A stretch of 64,000 bases of DNA from NCBI GenBank assembly GCA_932294295.1, contig OW028578.1, forward strand, positions 38,400,685 through 38,464,684, in the 5' to 3' direction. A program made the position numbers and the translations under genes. This document shows, in pieces, positions 34,303-44,030 of this stretch (position 1 is the stretch's first letter; each line of letters starts with the position of its first letter). The stretch is from Alitta virens (taxonomy: Eukaryota; Annelida; Polychaeta; Phyllodocida; Nereididae). The notes under the pieces are model-generated. The model was given only the letters and a program-made list of their open reading frames with translations. It made no database searches and was not told where the DNA came from.

Positions 34303-35276
34303 CGGAGCCCCTAAGAGGACATTGCAGAAAAAAATTAAAATTTCCCGCACCAGTATATTAAAGAAAAGATATATTTGGTGCGCACGAGAAGCATTTCGTG
34401 TGCACGAGAAACATTTTTTGTGCACGAGAAACATTTTGTGTGCACGAATGCTGTCTGGGTATTTCTGCATTTGTCCTTATTATAATAAGCTAAAAATGTG
34501 GTTATTTGCAATAAAAATAGTCGCTCCAGTAAATTACAATGAACAAAACAATCAATCAATCACACATATGGTCCATCAATCAATCAATCACACATGTAGA
34601 TGGTATATCAATTGGTCAATCAATACATATCAATCTATCAGTCTATCAATCAATCTATCTATCTATCTATCTATGAGTGTATACGTATGTGTGCTTGTTT
34701 ATCCAAGATGTATGTATATGTGACTACCTGTATGTAAATGATTATTGAATTTACAGAGCAAAAGTACAAATACCTGTACAAATAAAAGATTACCATCTTT
34801 TGGAAAAACCTGTAATTTCATGTACTTGAAAACCCCATCTTTCTAGCACTTTAAGTTGCTGAAATACAACACAATACATTTTTGCAAAATCAAGATATAT
34901 CTAATGACCTTTTTGACATATGTCCTAATTGGCTGGGGTCACTGAGTGCACTTCGCTACAGAGGGCCTGGCCATTGAATGGCATTTTTAACTCCTAATAA
35001 AAGAAAAACTATTAGACCTAGATAAAAGAACGTGATAAAGGTGTGAATGCGTTTTTATGGTGCTCACAAAATGTTGATCATGCGCACCAAATGCACACCA
35101 AATGCGCACCAAATGTTTCTGGTGCTCACCAAATGTTTCTCGTGCGCACCTAATGTTTATTGTGCACACAAGTTAATTTACTAGTGTGCATGGGAAAAAA
35201 AAAACAGAATTCTTTAATTAACCCGTGTGCACGAAAAAATTATATTTTTTTCTGCCATGTCCTCTTAGGGGCTCGG
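34303..35276. mobile_element. 974-bp TIR element with subterminal CGTGCACA repeats
   Basis: The left end begins 'cggagcccctaagaggacat'. The right end is the reverse complement of 'ccgagcccctaagaggacat'. Both ends are flanked by TA (34301-34302, 35277-35278), which would fit a TA target. Inside each end lie clustered 8-12-bp motifs of the type 'gtgcacgagaaac' (34380-34447) and 'gcgcaccaaatg' (35060-35170), facing each other like transposase-binding subterminal repeats. The middle holds CAAT/ATCT microsatellites (34540-34675). No transposase is encoded. It could be a Tc1/mariner-type or other TA-targeting non-autonomous element. Confidence 0.75.
34540..34676. repeat. (CAAT)n and (ATCT)n microsatellites
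   Basis: 'atcaatcaatcaatcacaca' repeats, then (atct)6 at 34645-34674. They lie inside the 974-bp TIR element and account for the 156-residue frame there. Confidence 0.85.
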
Positions 35277-35409
35277 TATTATTGACATGTGGTTTTAATT
35301 ACAACAATACAAACATCATACTTGGAAATATAAACCACCCAGCCCCATGAGCATAATGATCATACAGGAAGCATCTCTGAAGTATGGCGTGGTGAGCAAT
35401 TTAGAGTGA

Positions 35410-36060
35410 TATTATTCCTACATTTCTGTGTTTCCTCTCTGGCCTTCCTCTACTAGTCTGCTATACCACCTGACCCTTTCTAGAGGTTCTTTTAACATCA
35501 CGTGTCTTAAGGCATGCACCATCACTGGGAAAGGATGGTCCGTCACTTGTATAGCTAAATTGTATCTATCGAGACATTATGTAATGCCCCAGGTTGCTGT
35601 CACGGCTCATTTTAAGTTTTCCACCTCTATGAACGTGACAACAATCAAGAATGCCCTGCCACACTTTGACTTGGGAAGGCCCCTTCCTGAGATGGAGATT
35701 GGCATCGGATCCCTGCTGTCTCCTTCTCCAGTAGCTGCAAGATTGGCTAGGAAATGGTCCTTCCCCTTTCCCATTATGACCTTTATCAATTTCGGGTGTG
35801 TTATGTTTGTATGGGCAGTGTTGGGTTTGGCATGTTTGCGTCGGCGACTGTTCAGGGCCCGCCTGGGTGAAACCATGGAAGCCCAGTCGGAAGCTCTGGA
35901 AGGAAGTCCTGAAGCCCTGTCGCTCACCCCGCCACCTCATGCAGAGGGCCAGTACCCCACAGCGCCACCCAGATTCAGTATTTGGCCGGTCTGGCCTACC
36001 CTGGCCGCCTGTGGGGGTGCCAGACAAGACCCACATCATCCACAAGACACTGCTCCATAA
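35410..36060 (+). CDS. Membrane-anchored ORF, possible envelope-like remnant
   Basis: The open frame runs from just after a TGA at 35407 to TAA at 36058, about 216 codons with no ATG near its start, so the 5' part is missing. A hydrophobic anchor ('TFINFGCVMFVWAVLGLACL', near 35780-35840) is followed at once by 'RRRLFRARLG', giving an ectodomain - TM - basic - Pro-rich tail order. I do not recognise the family. The position, just upstream of a non-coding block that ends in LTR-like sequence (43202-44030 after removing the BEL insertion), suggests the 3' gene of an old retroelement. A decayed host membrane protein is the alternative. The region is more GC-rich than its surroundings. Confidence 0.35.
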   Translation, partial: YYSYISVFPLWPSSTSLLYHLTLSRGSFNITCLKACTITGKGWSVTCIAKLYLSRHYVMPQVAVTAHFKFSTSMNVTTIKNALPHFDLGRPLPEMEIGIGSLLSPSPVAARLARKWSFPFPIMTFINFGCVMFVWAVLGLACLRRRLFRARLGETMEAQSEALEGSPEALSLTPPPHAEGQYPTAPPRFSIWPVWPTLAACGGARQDPHHPQDTAP

Positions 36061-36289
36061 AGACTCAAAAGCGAAGTGCCATCCCTCCACCTACTGTATC
36101 CCTTGCTCTCTTCTCTGTATCTTCCTACTGTGTACCTCGTGTTCTCCTATGTGTCCCCATTGCCTTTCTTTGATACCACTCAGTACTGCTCACGCCTATG
36201 CGATGTCACCAATAGCTACTCTTAAAGGAATTGCATGATTGAGCATTTATTTTTAAGAATTGTTTTAGTATGTTTTTATGATTCTGGGG

Positions 36290-36470
36290 GACTGCTTGCC
36301 CCGCCTGCTGTCCAGATGCAGCAGCGGTGAAAGTGCGAGCTCACCCTGATCAGCATGTATTGTATATATATATTGTATTTTGTATTTTAAGTACCTGGGA
36401 GAAGGCTTGCCCCACGTGCCAATAATTGCAGTGGTGAAAGTGCGAGCATCCCCACGTCACCATGTATACA
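36290..36470. repeat. Two diverged tandem units (about 110 bp)
   Basis: 36293-36360 and 36403-36465 share 'gcttgcccc', 'gcagcggtgaaagtgcgagc'-like text and 'caccatgtat'. They belong to the older block that the BEL element split. Confidence 0.65.
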
Positions 36471-36602
36471 TGGATTAACCATTATTGTGCCTTAATCTCT
36501 ATGCTAATTATAGATAGAATTGCATGTGTAGATCTTGGGCTGTATTAATGTTTAAAGTAATGATTGCCGGACTGGACGATGTAGTAAGCCTTCGCGTTGT
36601 TT

Positions 36603-36607
36603 AACAG
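36603..36607. repeat. Target-site duplication of the BEL/Pao insertion, left
   Basis: AACAG here and at 43197-43201. Five bases is the usual duplication size for BEL/Pao integrases. Confidence 0.85.
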
Positions 36608-37152
36608 TTTTATCTCCTATGCAATCAAAACAATGATGACTTCAGTCTTTGGTTGTTTTTGCCACTTTTATTCTACTCAAAATATGTTGATATATTTGGT
36701 GAATCTACAATAAAATAAATAAGCAAAACTAAGTTCACCAACTCATGATATGGTACAAAAAGGTTGTATATAACACACTTTACATTATATAATTACCTCA
36801 CATCAATAACCTTACATGAGCAATATGTGAAAACTAAATAATATGAATGATTGTTAATTAACATCAAGAAATTTACTAACATCAAATTGTGGCATTGTGG
36901 CAGCACAGGAAATATAATATATCCAGATAGCATTGTAATGATATAAACCAAGTTCCTTTCATTGTCCATATTCATGATATTGTCTTATCTGTACAAGTGA
37001 GTCTCTTTTACTAAGTTGCAGGATACATGGCTTACATGTTGTTTGTTATTGTGACAATAGAAAAGCTGTTATGACATGACATTGTGTGAAAACTCAAACA
37101 TTAAACATTTAACACCTTGGAAAACTGTAATATTTTATAACAGTTTACAACA
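36608..37152 (-). repeat. 3' LTR of the BEL/Pao element (545 bp)
   Basis: Direct repeat of 42652-43196. I counted about five differences (for example 36609/42653, gtttttg/gttttcg, caagaaa/caaggaa, ctaaca/cttaca, tggct/tgtct), so the two LTRs are about 99 per cent identical and the insertion is young. In the element's sense the LTR starts 'tgttgtaaactg'. A purine-biased 'aatgaggtggtgtg' next to it (37153-37170, complement) could be the polypurine tract. Confidence 0.92.
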
Positions 37153-37411
37153 CACCACCTCATTGGATTATTAAGGATCCAAGACCGATCAGCTGATAAA
37201 TATAAACAGTGGCTAAATGTCTAAATGCAATATGACAATTACATAGCATACAATTTAAATAAATAATACTGAAATACAATTACTCAAATTAAATCCATGT
37301 CAAGTAAGAATCTTGTGACATAATCAGCAGTTATCAGAAATAATGCAGAACATCAAACATGAGAAATAATACAAAAAATACACAATTGTTGTATTCATTT
37401 TATACAAATAT

Positions 37412-38200
37412 TTACACTCCTTCAACTAGAACCACTTTGGATACTGGCCTGACAAGATTTGTGGATTGAGTCTTAATACTGACTGCTCTGACAAGACCAT
37501 CTCCACTCAGTCGTACATCAGTAATCAACCCTAAAGGCCAAAGATGTCTTGGAGTGTTTTCATCTGACACCAATACCAGATCACCTATTTTCAGATTTCT
37601 CTGCCTGTGAAACCATTTTTGTCTGAATTGAAGGATTGGAATATATTCCCTGATCCAACGTTTCCAAAACAGATCACTTAAGTATTGTACATGGCGCCAC
37701 CTTTTTCTGTATGTATCAGCATGATCAAAAGATCCGATGGGAGGGGGCGGACCTCCTCTCAACAATATATTGTTTGGTGTTAATGGGGTTGGATCATTTG
37801 GATCACTGCTGACTTTGGTAATAGGCCTACCATTGATTATACCTTCAACTTCACACAGAACAGTGAACAATATTTCATCAGTAAGTCTAGTATTTTTTAG
37901 AACAGCTGTTAAGACTTTTCTAATTGTCCTAATCATCCTCTCCCATATACCTCCCCAATGTGATGCACATGGGGGGTTGAAAGACCACTCTACACCCATT
38001 TGAGCACTCTTGGACTGAATTTTGTGCTGATCAAGTTGCTTTGCACTTTTGATCAGTTCATTGTGAGCACCAACAAAGTTTGTGCCATTATCGGACCAAA
38101 CTTTTAATGGCAAACCACGTCTTGCACAAAATCTTCTGAAGCAATTTAAGAACGAATCAGTGTCAACTATCAAGTTTCTCAACATGTACTGCACGAACAT
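37412..38200 (-). CDS. BEL/Pao integrase C-terminal part (shifted frame)
   Basis: This frame carries the second half of the integrase. 'WSDNGTNFVG' holds the second catalytic Asp. 'HWGGIWERMIRTIRKVL' holds the catalytic Glu. The BEL-specific C-terminal domain (DUF5641-like) follows, with 'FWKRWIREYIP', 'DLVLVSDENTPRHLWPLGLI' and a TAA-terminated end. It overlaps the end of the main polyprotein frame by 38 bases in another frame. A single-base indel near 38160-38200 separates it from the first half of the integrase core, so this copy should not give an intact integrase. The LTRs are young, so the break is recent, or it is a sequencing error. Confidence 0.9.
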   Translation of the reverse strand: MFVQYMLRNLIVDTDSFLNCFRRFCARRGLPLKVWSDNGTNFVGAHNELIKSAKQLDQHKIQSKSAQMGVEWSFNPPCASHWGGIWERMIRTIRKVLTAVLKNTRLTDEILFTVLCEVEGIINGRPITKVSSDPNDPTPLTPNNILLRGGPPPPIGSFDHADTYRKRWRHVQYLSDLFWKRWIREYIPILQFRQKWFHRQRNLKIGDLVLVSDENTPRHLWPLGLITDVRLSGDGLVRAVSIKTQSTNLVRPVSKVVLVEGV

Positions 38201-41200
38201 TCAGACATGTAAAAATACAGCCGTAACGTTTTACTTCAGAACGTCCAAGTTTGACTGCAAACGGACCAAAACAATCAATGCCTACGAAACTAAATGGCGG
38301 TTTACCTGCAACAAGCCTCTCTGGTGGTAAATCTGCCATTCTTTGATATCCAGGAGAATCAAACAACTTTTTGCAAATGACACAGTCTCTCCTAACCCTT
38401 TTGATAAGAGAACGACATCTTGTGATCCAAAATCTTTTGCGAATCCAACTCAGTGTCCATTCTACACCAAGATGGGCCACATTGTGATAATCATGAACAA
38501 TCAGTTGAGCAATACGGTGATCATGCGGAAGGATGAATGGATGCTTGTTTTCTTCATCCAACTCAGCAAATTTCACTCTACCCCCAACACAAATTGTATC
38601 CTGATCATTAACAAATGGAGAGAGATCACGCATGCTAGACTTTTTGGATTCACCATGTGAAAGATTGTTGATTTCTTCTTTATACACCTGAGACTGAACA
38701 TGCTGAATGATAAGCACCTCCGCCTCTTTGACTTCACTGACCGTCAAAACACCATCAGAAATATTCAAATTTCTATGCAGTAACTTATTCTTCAATCTCA
38801 ACCACCATGCTAATGCCCTCTTGAGTTTGGACCAACTGGAGTAGTAAGAGACCATAACATCAATTGGATGCTGTGATGCTTCAGCAATGTGACAAACAAC
38901 CTGCATCTCACTTCGCTTGACTTCAACATCATCAGGAGAAAGATTTGGAACAAACTCATTTTTCTTCCAGTCACTTTTGTAGTGATGTAGAAATCTAGGA
39001 CCTCCTATCCAACTACCCATAATCAACTCATGAGGTTGTTGACCTCTAGTGATGACATCAGCGGGATTTTCGGATCCAGCAATATGCTGCCATTGCTCAG
39101 GACTGGTGAGATTTCGAACTTCACTGACTCTGTTGGAAACAAAAACATGGAATCGCCTACTATCATTGCAAATGTAATTCAGCACGATTTTACTGTCAAC
39201 CCAAAAGCGAGACTGACTCAATTCAAGATACAGTTCTTCGCGCAGCATACCATCCATGCGAGCAGCTAATACTGCAGCCTGCAGTTCTAGCCTTGGGATG
39301 GACACTGCTTTTAACGGAGCTACCCTGCCTTTACTGCACAACAACATGACATTGATTTCTCCAACTTTGTTGATGCTGCGCAAATAACTGACACAACCAT
39401 AAGCTCTACCATTAGCATCACTGAAATGATGCAGTTCATGAACACCATCATCAAACTGACTGGGCTTGACACACCTTGGTACAGAGACAGACTTGAGCTC
39501 ATGAAGAGACGATAACCAATTGTTCCACCTTTCCTGAACATCAGAGGAAACCACTGTGTCCCACTTTAGCTTCATCCTAGTAACATCTTGCAGCAGAACT
39601 CTACCCACAATCAAAACTGGAGAAATCAGTCCGAGTGGATCATACAAAGATGAGACAAGACTTAACATCACTCGCCTAGTCACGACATCAGGACTTTCAA
39701 GTTTGACATCAAACTGAAACTGATCGAGCAAGACATTCCACAACAATCCAAGAACTTTACTCTTCGAATCAGATTTCAACTCTTTTACCTCAGAAGCTCT
39801 GTCTTCTTCAGGTAATTCGGCCAACAACTGACTGTCATTTGCTACAAACTTTGTCAAATTGAAACCGCCATGACCCAGTAATTCTCTAGCTTTGTGTAAG
39901 ACTGATTTTGCCTGATCAAATTTCTGCAATGAAACAAGACAATCATCCACGTAGAATGCATTTAGAATAACATTTTTGACCATTTCATCATACAAAGGGA
40001 AGTCATCAACTGTACATCTCAATGCATAAGATGCGGCACATCCGCTCCAAACTCCACCGAACACATGACGTAACATTCGATAATGTTCTACATCACCATT
40101 TTCATTGACCCATAAAAATCTGAGACTATCTACATCTGCATCTGGGACCATAACTTGATAATACATTGCTTCTATGTCTGCAGTGACAGCATAAGAGTGA
40201 TTTCTGAATCGCAACAACACATGCAATAACTTATTTGTTAAATCTGGACCCTGCAGACATTTGTCATTTAGCGATTGACCATGAAATTTGGAAGCACAAT
40301 CATACAATCTTAATTTTCCTGGTTTCTTTTCAGAAACAACAGCTTGGTGTGGAAGATACCACACTTTGTCACCTTTATCTATTTCACCAAGAGAAATTTT
40401 TTCAGCATACCCCTCGTTACACAATTTACAAATCTCTTCGGAGTACTGAGGAGTTAAACCACGTTTTGCCAAGCTAACTCTGAGACTTTTCAAACGAAAC
40501 ATTGCTACAGTCATGTTATTTGGAATCACAACATCACCTTTAAAAGGTATTGGCAATTTATAGTGACCTTCAACTCTTTGTACTTGTTTATCCCATAACT
40601 CAATTACTCTTTTGTCCTCCAGAGACCATGCAGATTTATCTCGAGCCACATTTTCATTTTCAATATCCCACAACTTGTGGAAATCATCTTCAATCTGATT
40701 TGTGGTAACAAAGTGGGATATTACTCTTTTACTCACACCTTGAGAAGGAGCAATAGGTCCATTTACTGACCAGCCAAGTAGAGTACATGTTGCAAATGGT
40801 TCACCTTCATCACCTCGCCGAATCTTGAGTGGCATGAGTACATCTGCATGGTCCTGGCCTATGAGGACATCAACTCGAGCAGGAAAGTCATTAAGTTGTA
40901 GATCACTGAGATGTGGGTATTTCAGCAATGAGACATGTTTGGCAGTTACAGGGATACAATCAATAACATAGACATTTGTGAGTTTTACTCTATTGACACC
41001 ATCAGCTGACAATAAATCTAAATTGACCAATTTCCCTTTTCTGCCTTGTTGCAAGTTACTCAAAGTACTCAGAGTGTAATTTACATCAGTGCCGTCAATA
41101 CTTAATTCATCTACAAGGCGCTGAGTACAGAAACTGGTTGTAGAACCAGTATCAAGCAATGCACATGTTTGAACTGAATCATTTACAGTAATTTTTACAA

Positions 41201-42587
41201 GAGGCACAAGCGCATCAATATCTGTATTGTTATGACAATTGTTCAACTCAACCTGATTGATACGAGCACCTGCAGATTGCTGGCTTGTAATTGGAGTGGA
41301 ATTCTGCCTGGTCGACACATGGATGTATTTCGTGTGATGCTGACCACATCCTGGAACAGTACAGACCGAATATTTGTTGCAGTCTTTGGTAGCATGGTTT
41401 GCCAGCAAGCAATTTTCACAGAGCTTGCGTGTCTGTACCAGTTGAAGTCTCTGAGGCAACTTCATGGTTTGGAACATTTTGCAGAACAATAGTCGATGAT
41501 TCTCACCACACGCTACGCACGGAGTGATTCTGTAGGAGCCGTCAACACCAGAAGCGAATGAAGTACTCAATTTCTTCTGTGATGTCTGCGAAAATGTACT
41601 GGATGGCTTCTGCAATGTTGTACCTGAGGACTTATGTGAAGGCTTGTGACCACCTGGCCCAGAAGAACCATACACAGGATCATTAGCTTCTAGTGCTTCA
41701 CGGATGATGAAGTCTTTGAACTCCTTGAAGTCTGGATATCTGTTCTTCTCTCGCATACAGTCAAATGCAGATTTCCGCCAACGACTCTTCACATGATTCT
41801 GACATCTGTTGACAATTTCGACTATGGATGACTGTGTATCCACTTCATTCAGTCTCTTCAATTTTTTCAGAGTCACATAGCAATTGCTGACGTTATCAGC
41901 AAGCTTTTGCAGGTCACGTTCGTCTCTCACGGGGCCTCCAGTCTTCAGGTTTCTAATGATGAGATCAGATATGACATGCTCATTTCCAAATCGACGTTTC
42001 AAGGTCTCCCGAGCTTCGGCATAACCATCTTCACCATAATTTATAGCACAATTCTCTATAGCATCGCGAGCATCATCACTAGTATACTGTATCAGTCGGT
42101 TCAGCTTCATCTTGTTGTCTTTAATGACGCGATCTACTTGCTCATCAAAAATGGCAAAGAACTTGTGGAACTGAAGAGGCTCTCCAGTGAAAGTAGGAAT
42201 GGTAACTTTAGGCAAGTTCATATATCTCATAAATTCTTCTCGAATGAGAGCTTCTGAAGACTGAGGTTTCACTTCCTGTTGATTATCTTCAGGCTTTTTC
42301 TCTGTCTGGGAGGCAAGCCAAGACTTCACGGATTTGAGTGACTCCACATAAGATTTCTGAACACCATAGAAGTATTCATCACTCTCATCAATTAGATTTA
42401 CATCAGTTAAATTCTCATGATATTCTAGGTGCACCTTCTCAAATTCAGCAAATTTCTCCTTCACCTTATGGAACCGGGCTTCAACTTCAGATTTATTGTC
42501 TTCTGCCATAAATCTATCCACTGCATTTACTTCTCTGGTCAGTGCACCCTTCCTGGCCTTCCGTCTGGCCTTGATTTCTTTTGCCAT
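38163..42587 (-). CDS. BEL/Pao gag-pol polyprotein (1,474 residues)
   Basis: A single long frame from ATG at 42587 encodes, in order: a Lys/Arg-rich start; the gag/DUF1759 region (about 130-280); Cys/His zinc-knuckle-like motifs (about 357-425, 'CVACGENHRLLFC', 'CENCLLANHATKDC'); a retropepsin-like protease with 'LLDTGSTTSFC' (about 477-487); reverse transcriptase with 'YDCASKFHG' and the catalytic 'YVDD' (about 879); RNase H ('HHFSDANGRAYGC', about 1053; 'IPRLELQAAVLAARM'); the integrase zinc finger (H..H..C..C, about 1365-1400); and the first catalytic Asp ('GIDCFGPF', about 1430). The order PR-RT-RH-IN and the DUF1759/Pao/DUF5641 set define the BEL/Pao superfamily. It moves by reverse transcription and integration. 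The frame is lost inside the integrase core. Confidence 0.95.
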   Translation of the reverse strand: MAKEIKARRKARKGALTREVNAVDRFMAEDNKSEVEARFHKVKEKFAEFEKVHLEYHENLTDVNLIDESDEYFYGVQKSYVESLKSVKSWLASQTEKKPEDNQQEVKPQSSEALIREEFMRYMNLPKVTIPTFTGEPLQFHKFFAIFDEQVDRVIKDNKMKLNRLIQYTSDDARDAIENCAINYGEDGYAEARETLKRRFGNEHVISDLIIRNLKTGGPVRDERDLQKLADNVSNCYVTLKKLKRLNEVDTQSSIVEIVNRCQNHVKSRWRKSAFDCMREKNRYPDFKEFKDFIIREALEANDPVYGSSGPGGHKPSHKSSGTTLQKPSSTFSQTSQKKLSTSFASGVDGSYRITPCVACGENHRLLFCKMFQTMKLPQRLQLVQTRKLCENCLLANHATKDCNKYSVCTVPGCGQHHTKYIHVSTRQNSTPITSQQSAGARINQVELNNCHNNTDIDALVPLVKITVNDSVQTCALLDTGSTTSFCTQRLVDELSIDGTDVNYTLSTLSNLQQGRKGKLVNLDLLSADGVNRVKLTNVYVIDCIPVTAKHVSLLKYPHLSDLQLNDFPARVDVLIGQDHADVLMPLKIRRGDEGEPFATCTLLGWSVNGPIAPSQGVSKRVISHFVTTNQIEDDFHKLWDIENENVARDKSAWSLEDKRVIELWDKQVQRVEGHYKLPIPFKGDVVIPNNMTVAMFRLKSLRVSLAKRGLTPQYSEEICKLCNEGYAEKISLGEIDKGDKVWYLPHQAVVSEKKPGKLRLYDCASKFHGQSLNDKCLQGPDLTNKLLHVLLRFRNHSYAVTADIEAMYYQVMVPDADVDSLRFLWVNENGDVEHYRMLRHVFGGVWSGCAASYALRCTVDDFPLYDEMVKNVILNAFYVDDCLVSLQKFDQAKSVLHKARELLGHGGFNLTKFVANDSQLLAELPEEDRASEVKELKSDSKSKVLGLLWNVLLDQFQFDVKLESPDVVTRRVMLSLVSSLYDPLGLISPVLIVGRVLLQDVTRMKLKWDTVVSSDVQERWNNWLSSLHELKSVSVPRCVKPSQFDDGVHELHHFSDANGRAYGCVSYLRSINKVGEINVMLLCSKGRVAPLKAVSIPRLELQAAVLAARMDGMLREELYLELSQSRFWVDSKIVLNYICNDSRRFHVFVSNRVSEVRNLTSPEQWQHIAGSENPADVITRGQQPHELIMGSWIGGPRFLHHYKSDWKKNEFVPNLSPDDVEVKRSEMQVVCHIAEASQHPIDVMVSYYSSWSKLKRALAWWLRLKNKLLHRNLNISDGVLTVSEVKEAEVLIIQHVQSQVYKEEINNLSHGESKKSSMRDLSPFVNDQDTICVGGRVKFAELDEENKHPFILPHDHRIAQLIVHDYHNVAHLGVEWTLSWIRKRFWITRCRSLIKRVRRDCVICKKLFDSPGYQRMADLPPERLVAGKPPFSFVGIDCFGPFAVKLGRSEVKRYGCIFTCLNVRAVHVEKLDS

Positions 42588-42651
42588 TGCAGCTAATATT
42601 TACTACAGATGTCAAATGTCAATGATGGTCTTCACCAAATTTGATATTCAC
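42588..42651 (-). other. BEL/Pao 5' leader with primer-binding region
   Basis: The 64 bases between the 5' LTR (42652) and the ATG should contain the tRNA primer-binding site. I could not match a specific tRNA; 'tttggtgaagacc' (sense) is the nearest candidate. Confidence 0.4.
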
Positions 42652-43196
42652 TATTATCTCCTATGCAATCAAAACAATGATGACTTCAGTCTTTGGTTGT
42701 TTTCGCCACTTTTATTCTACTCAAAATATGTTGATATATTTGGTGAATCTACAATAAAATAAATAAGCAAAACTAAGTTCACCAACTCATGATATGGTAC
42801 AAAAAGGTTGTATATAACACACTTTACATTATATAATTACCTCACATCAATAACCTTACATGAGCAATATGTGAAAACTAAATAATATGAATGATTGTTA
42901 ATTAACATCAAGGAATTTACTTACATCAAATTGTGGCATTGTGGCAGCACAGGAAATATAATATATCCAGATAGCATTGTAATGATATAAACCAAGTTCC
43001 TTTCATTGTCCATATTCATGATATTGTCTTATCTGTACAAGTGAGTCTCTTTTACTAAGTTGCAGGATACATGTCTTACATGTTGTTTGTTATTGTGACA
43101 ATAGAAAAGCTGTTATGACATGACATTGTGTGAAAACTCAAACATTAAACATTTAACACCTTGGAAAACTGTAATATTTTATAACAGTTTACAACA
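42652..43196 (-). repeat. 5' LTR of the BEL/Pao element (545 bp)
   Basis: Partner of 36608-37152. It ends on the + strand with 'gtttacaaca' followed by the AACAG target duplication. The element's promoter must lie here. Confidence 0.92.
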
Positions 43197-43201
43197 AACA
43201 G

Positions 43202-44030
43202 TCTTTATCAGGCCAGTGGCCTGGGGGCAAGGAATTCTTGCCAAAGTTGTTATTGTATGTTGTCATGTTTGGTGGTTGCCCACGCCACTGTAGTTTATAT
43301 GTGAAATGCTTTTGCCGTGTCTCCTGAGTGACGTGCTTCCTAGCCATTTCTTAGTCCTGTATTATTATTGATTATTTGGTAGCTTGATTTGCTGGTAGGC
43401 GCGTGGCGTCAGCCTGACGTGCCTCTCCCAGAGGTCCGAAACATAGGCCGCACAGCAGCATGCCCCTCAGCAGTTCCCAAAAAAATGGGTGCACTTTATA
43501 CCTTTACTGTACTCCCTGTACCAGGACGGCCAGTGCTGATGTGTATCACTGGCCTAAATAAACGGGGGGAGGAATGAAAAGTTCACCCCCTCCCCAACTT
43601 GGTGCATGTTAAGCATTTATATGTATGTGTGCTTTATATGCAACTAGGTTTATTTAATATCCCTTTTTAGGGATGTGGAGTGGCATTATGTCAATTGACC
43701 ATGAGTACTTTTTTTATGTACATTTTCTGCAGTTGTGTGTGCAGAAGTAGGTGGCACAGGAATCTTGTTGATTGCCTCATTTTTAAATTGGTAGATTGAT
43801 TAATAGGACTAATGTTAAATAGGATTGCTCATTGAGAGAGGGCTGGTCATCCATCGATCAAGACTTGACCTTTTGGTCTCCAGAGCTTGACCTGTGGAAC
43901 TCTTGTTCTTGACCTTTGCATCTCTTGAGATAGCTGATTAAGTTTGGGTATAAATAGTTATGAATTGAAAATAAAGACCAGTTTTTTACCTGACCAGTTT
44001 TGGGAAAGGAACAAGGCATTTCTGAATTCA
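43202..44030 (+). other. Right part of the older block split by BEL; LTR-like sequence
   Basis: Without the BEL element and one AACAG, 36602 would join 43202. Sequence here includes 'gggtataaatagttatg' (TATA-like, near 43945-43960) and 'gaaaataaagacc' (poly(A)-like, near 43967-43979) in the spacing of an LTR U3-R. Only one copy is visible, so an LTR cannot be proved. The 62-residue frame at 43389-43577 has no recognised domain. Confidence 0.3.

Noticed and set aside
34253..34723. 156-residue frame rich in Ile, Asn and Ser
   Set aside because: It runs through the TIR element's subterminal repeats and the CAAT/ATCT microsatellites; no domain.
35566..36090. 174-residue minus-strand frame opposite the membrane-anchored ORF
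   Set aside because: It is a shadow in GC-richer sequence, has no recognised domain and lacks the TM-basic-tail order seen on the + strand.
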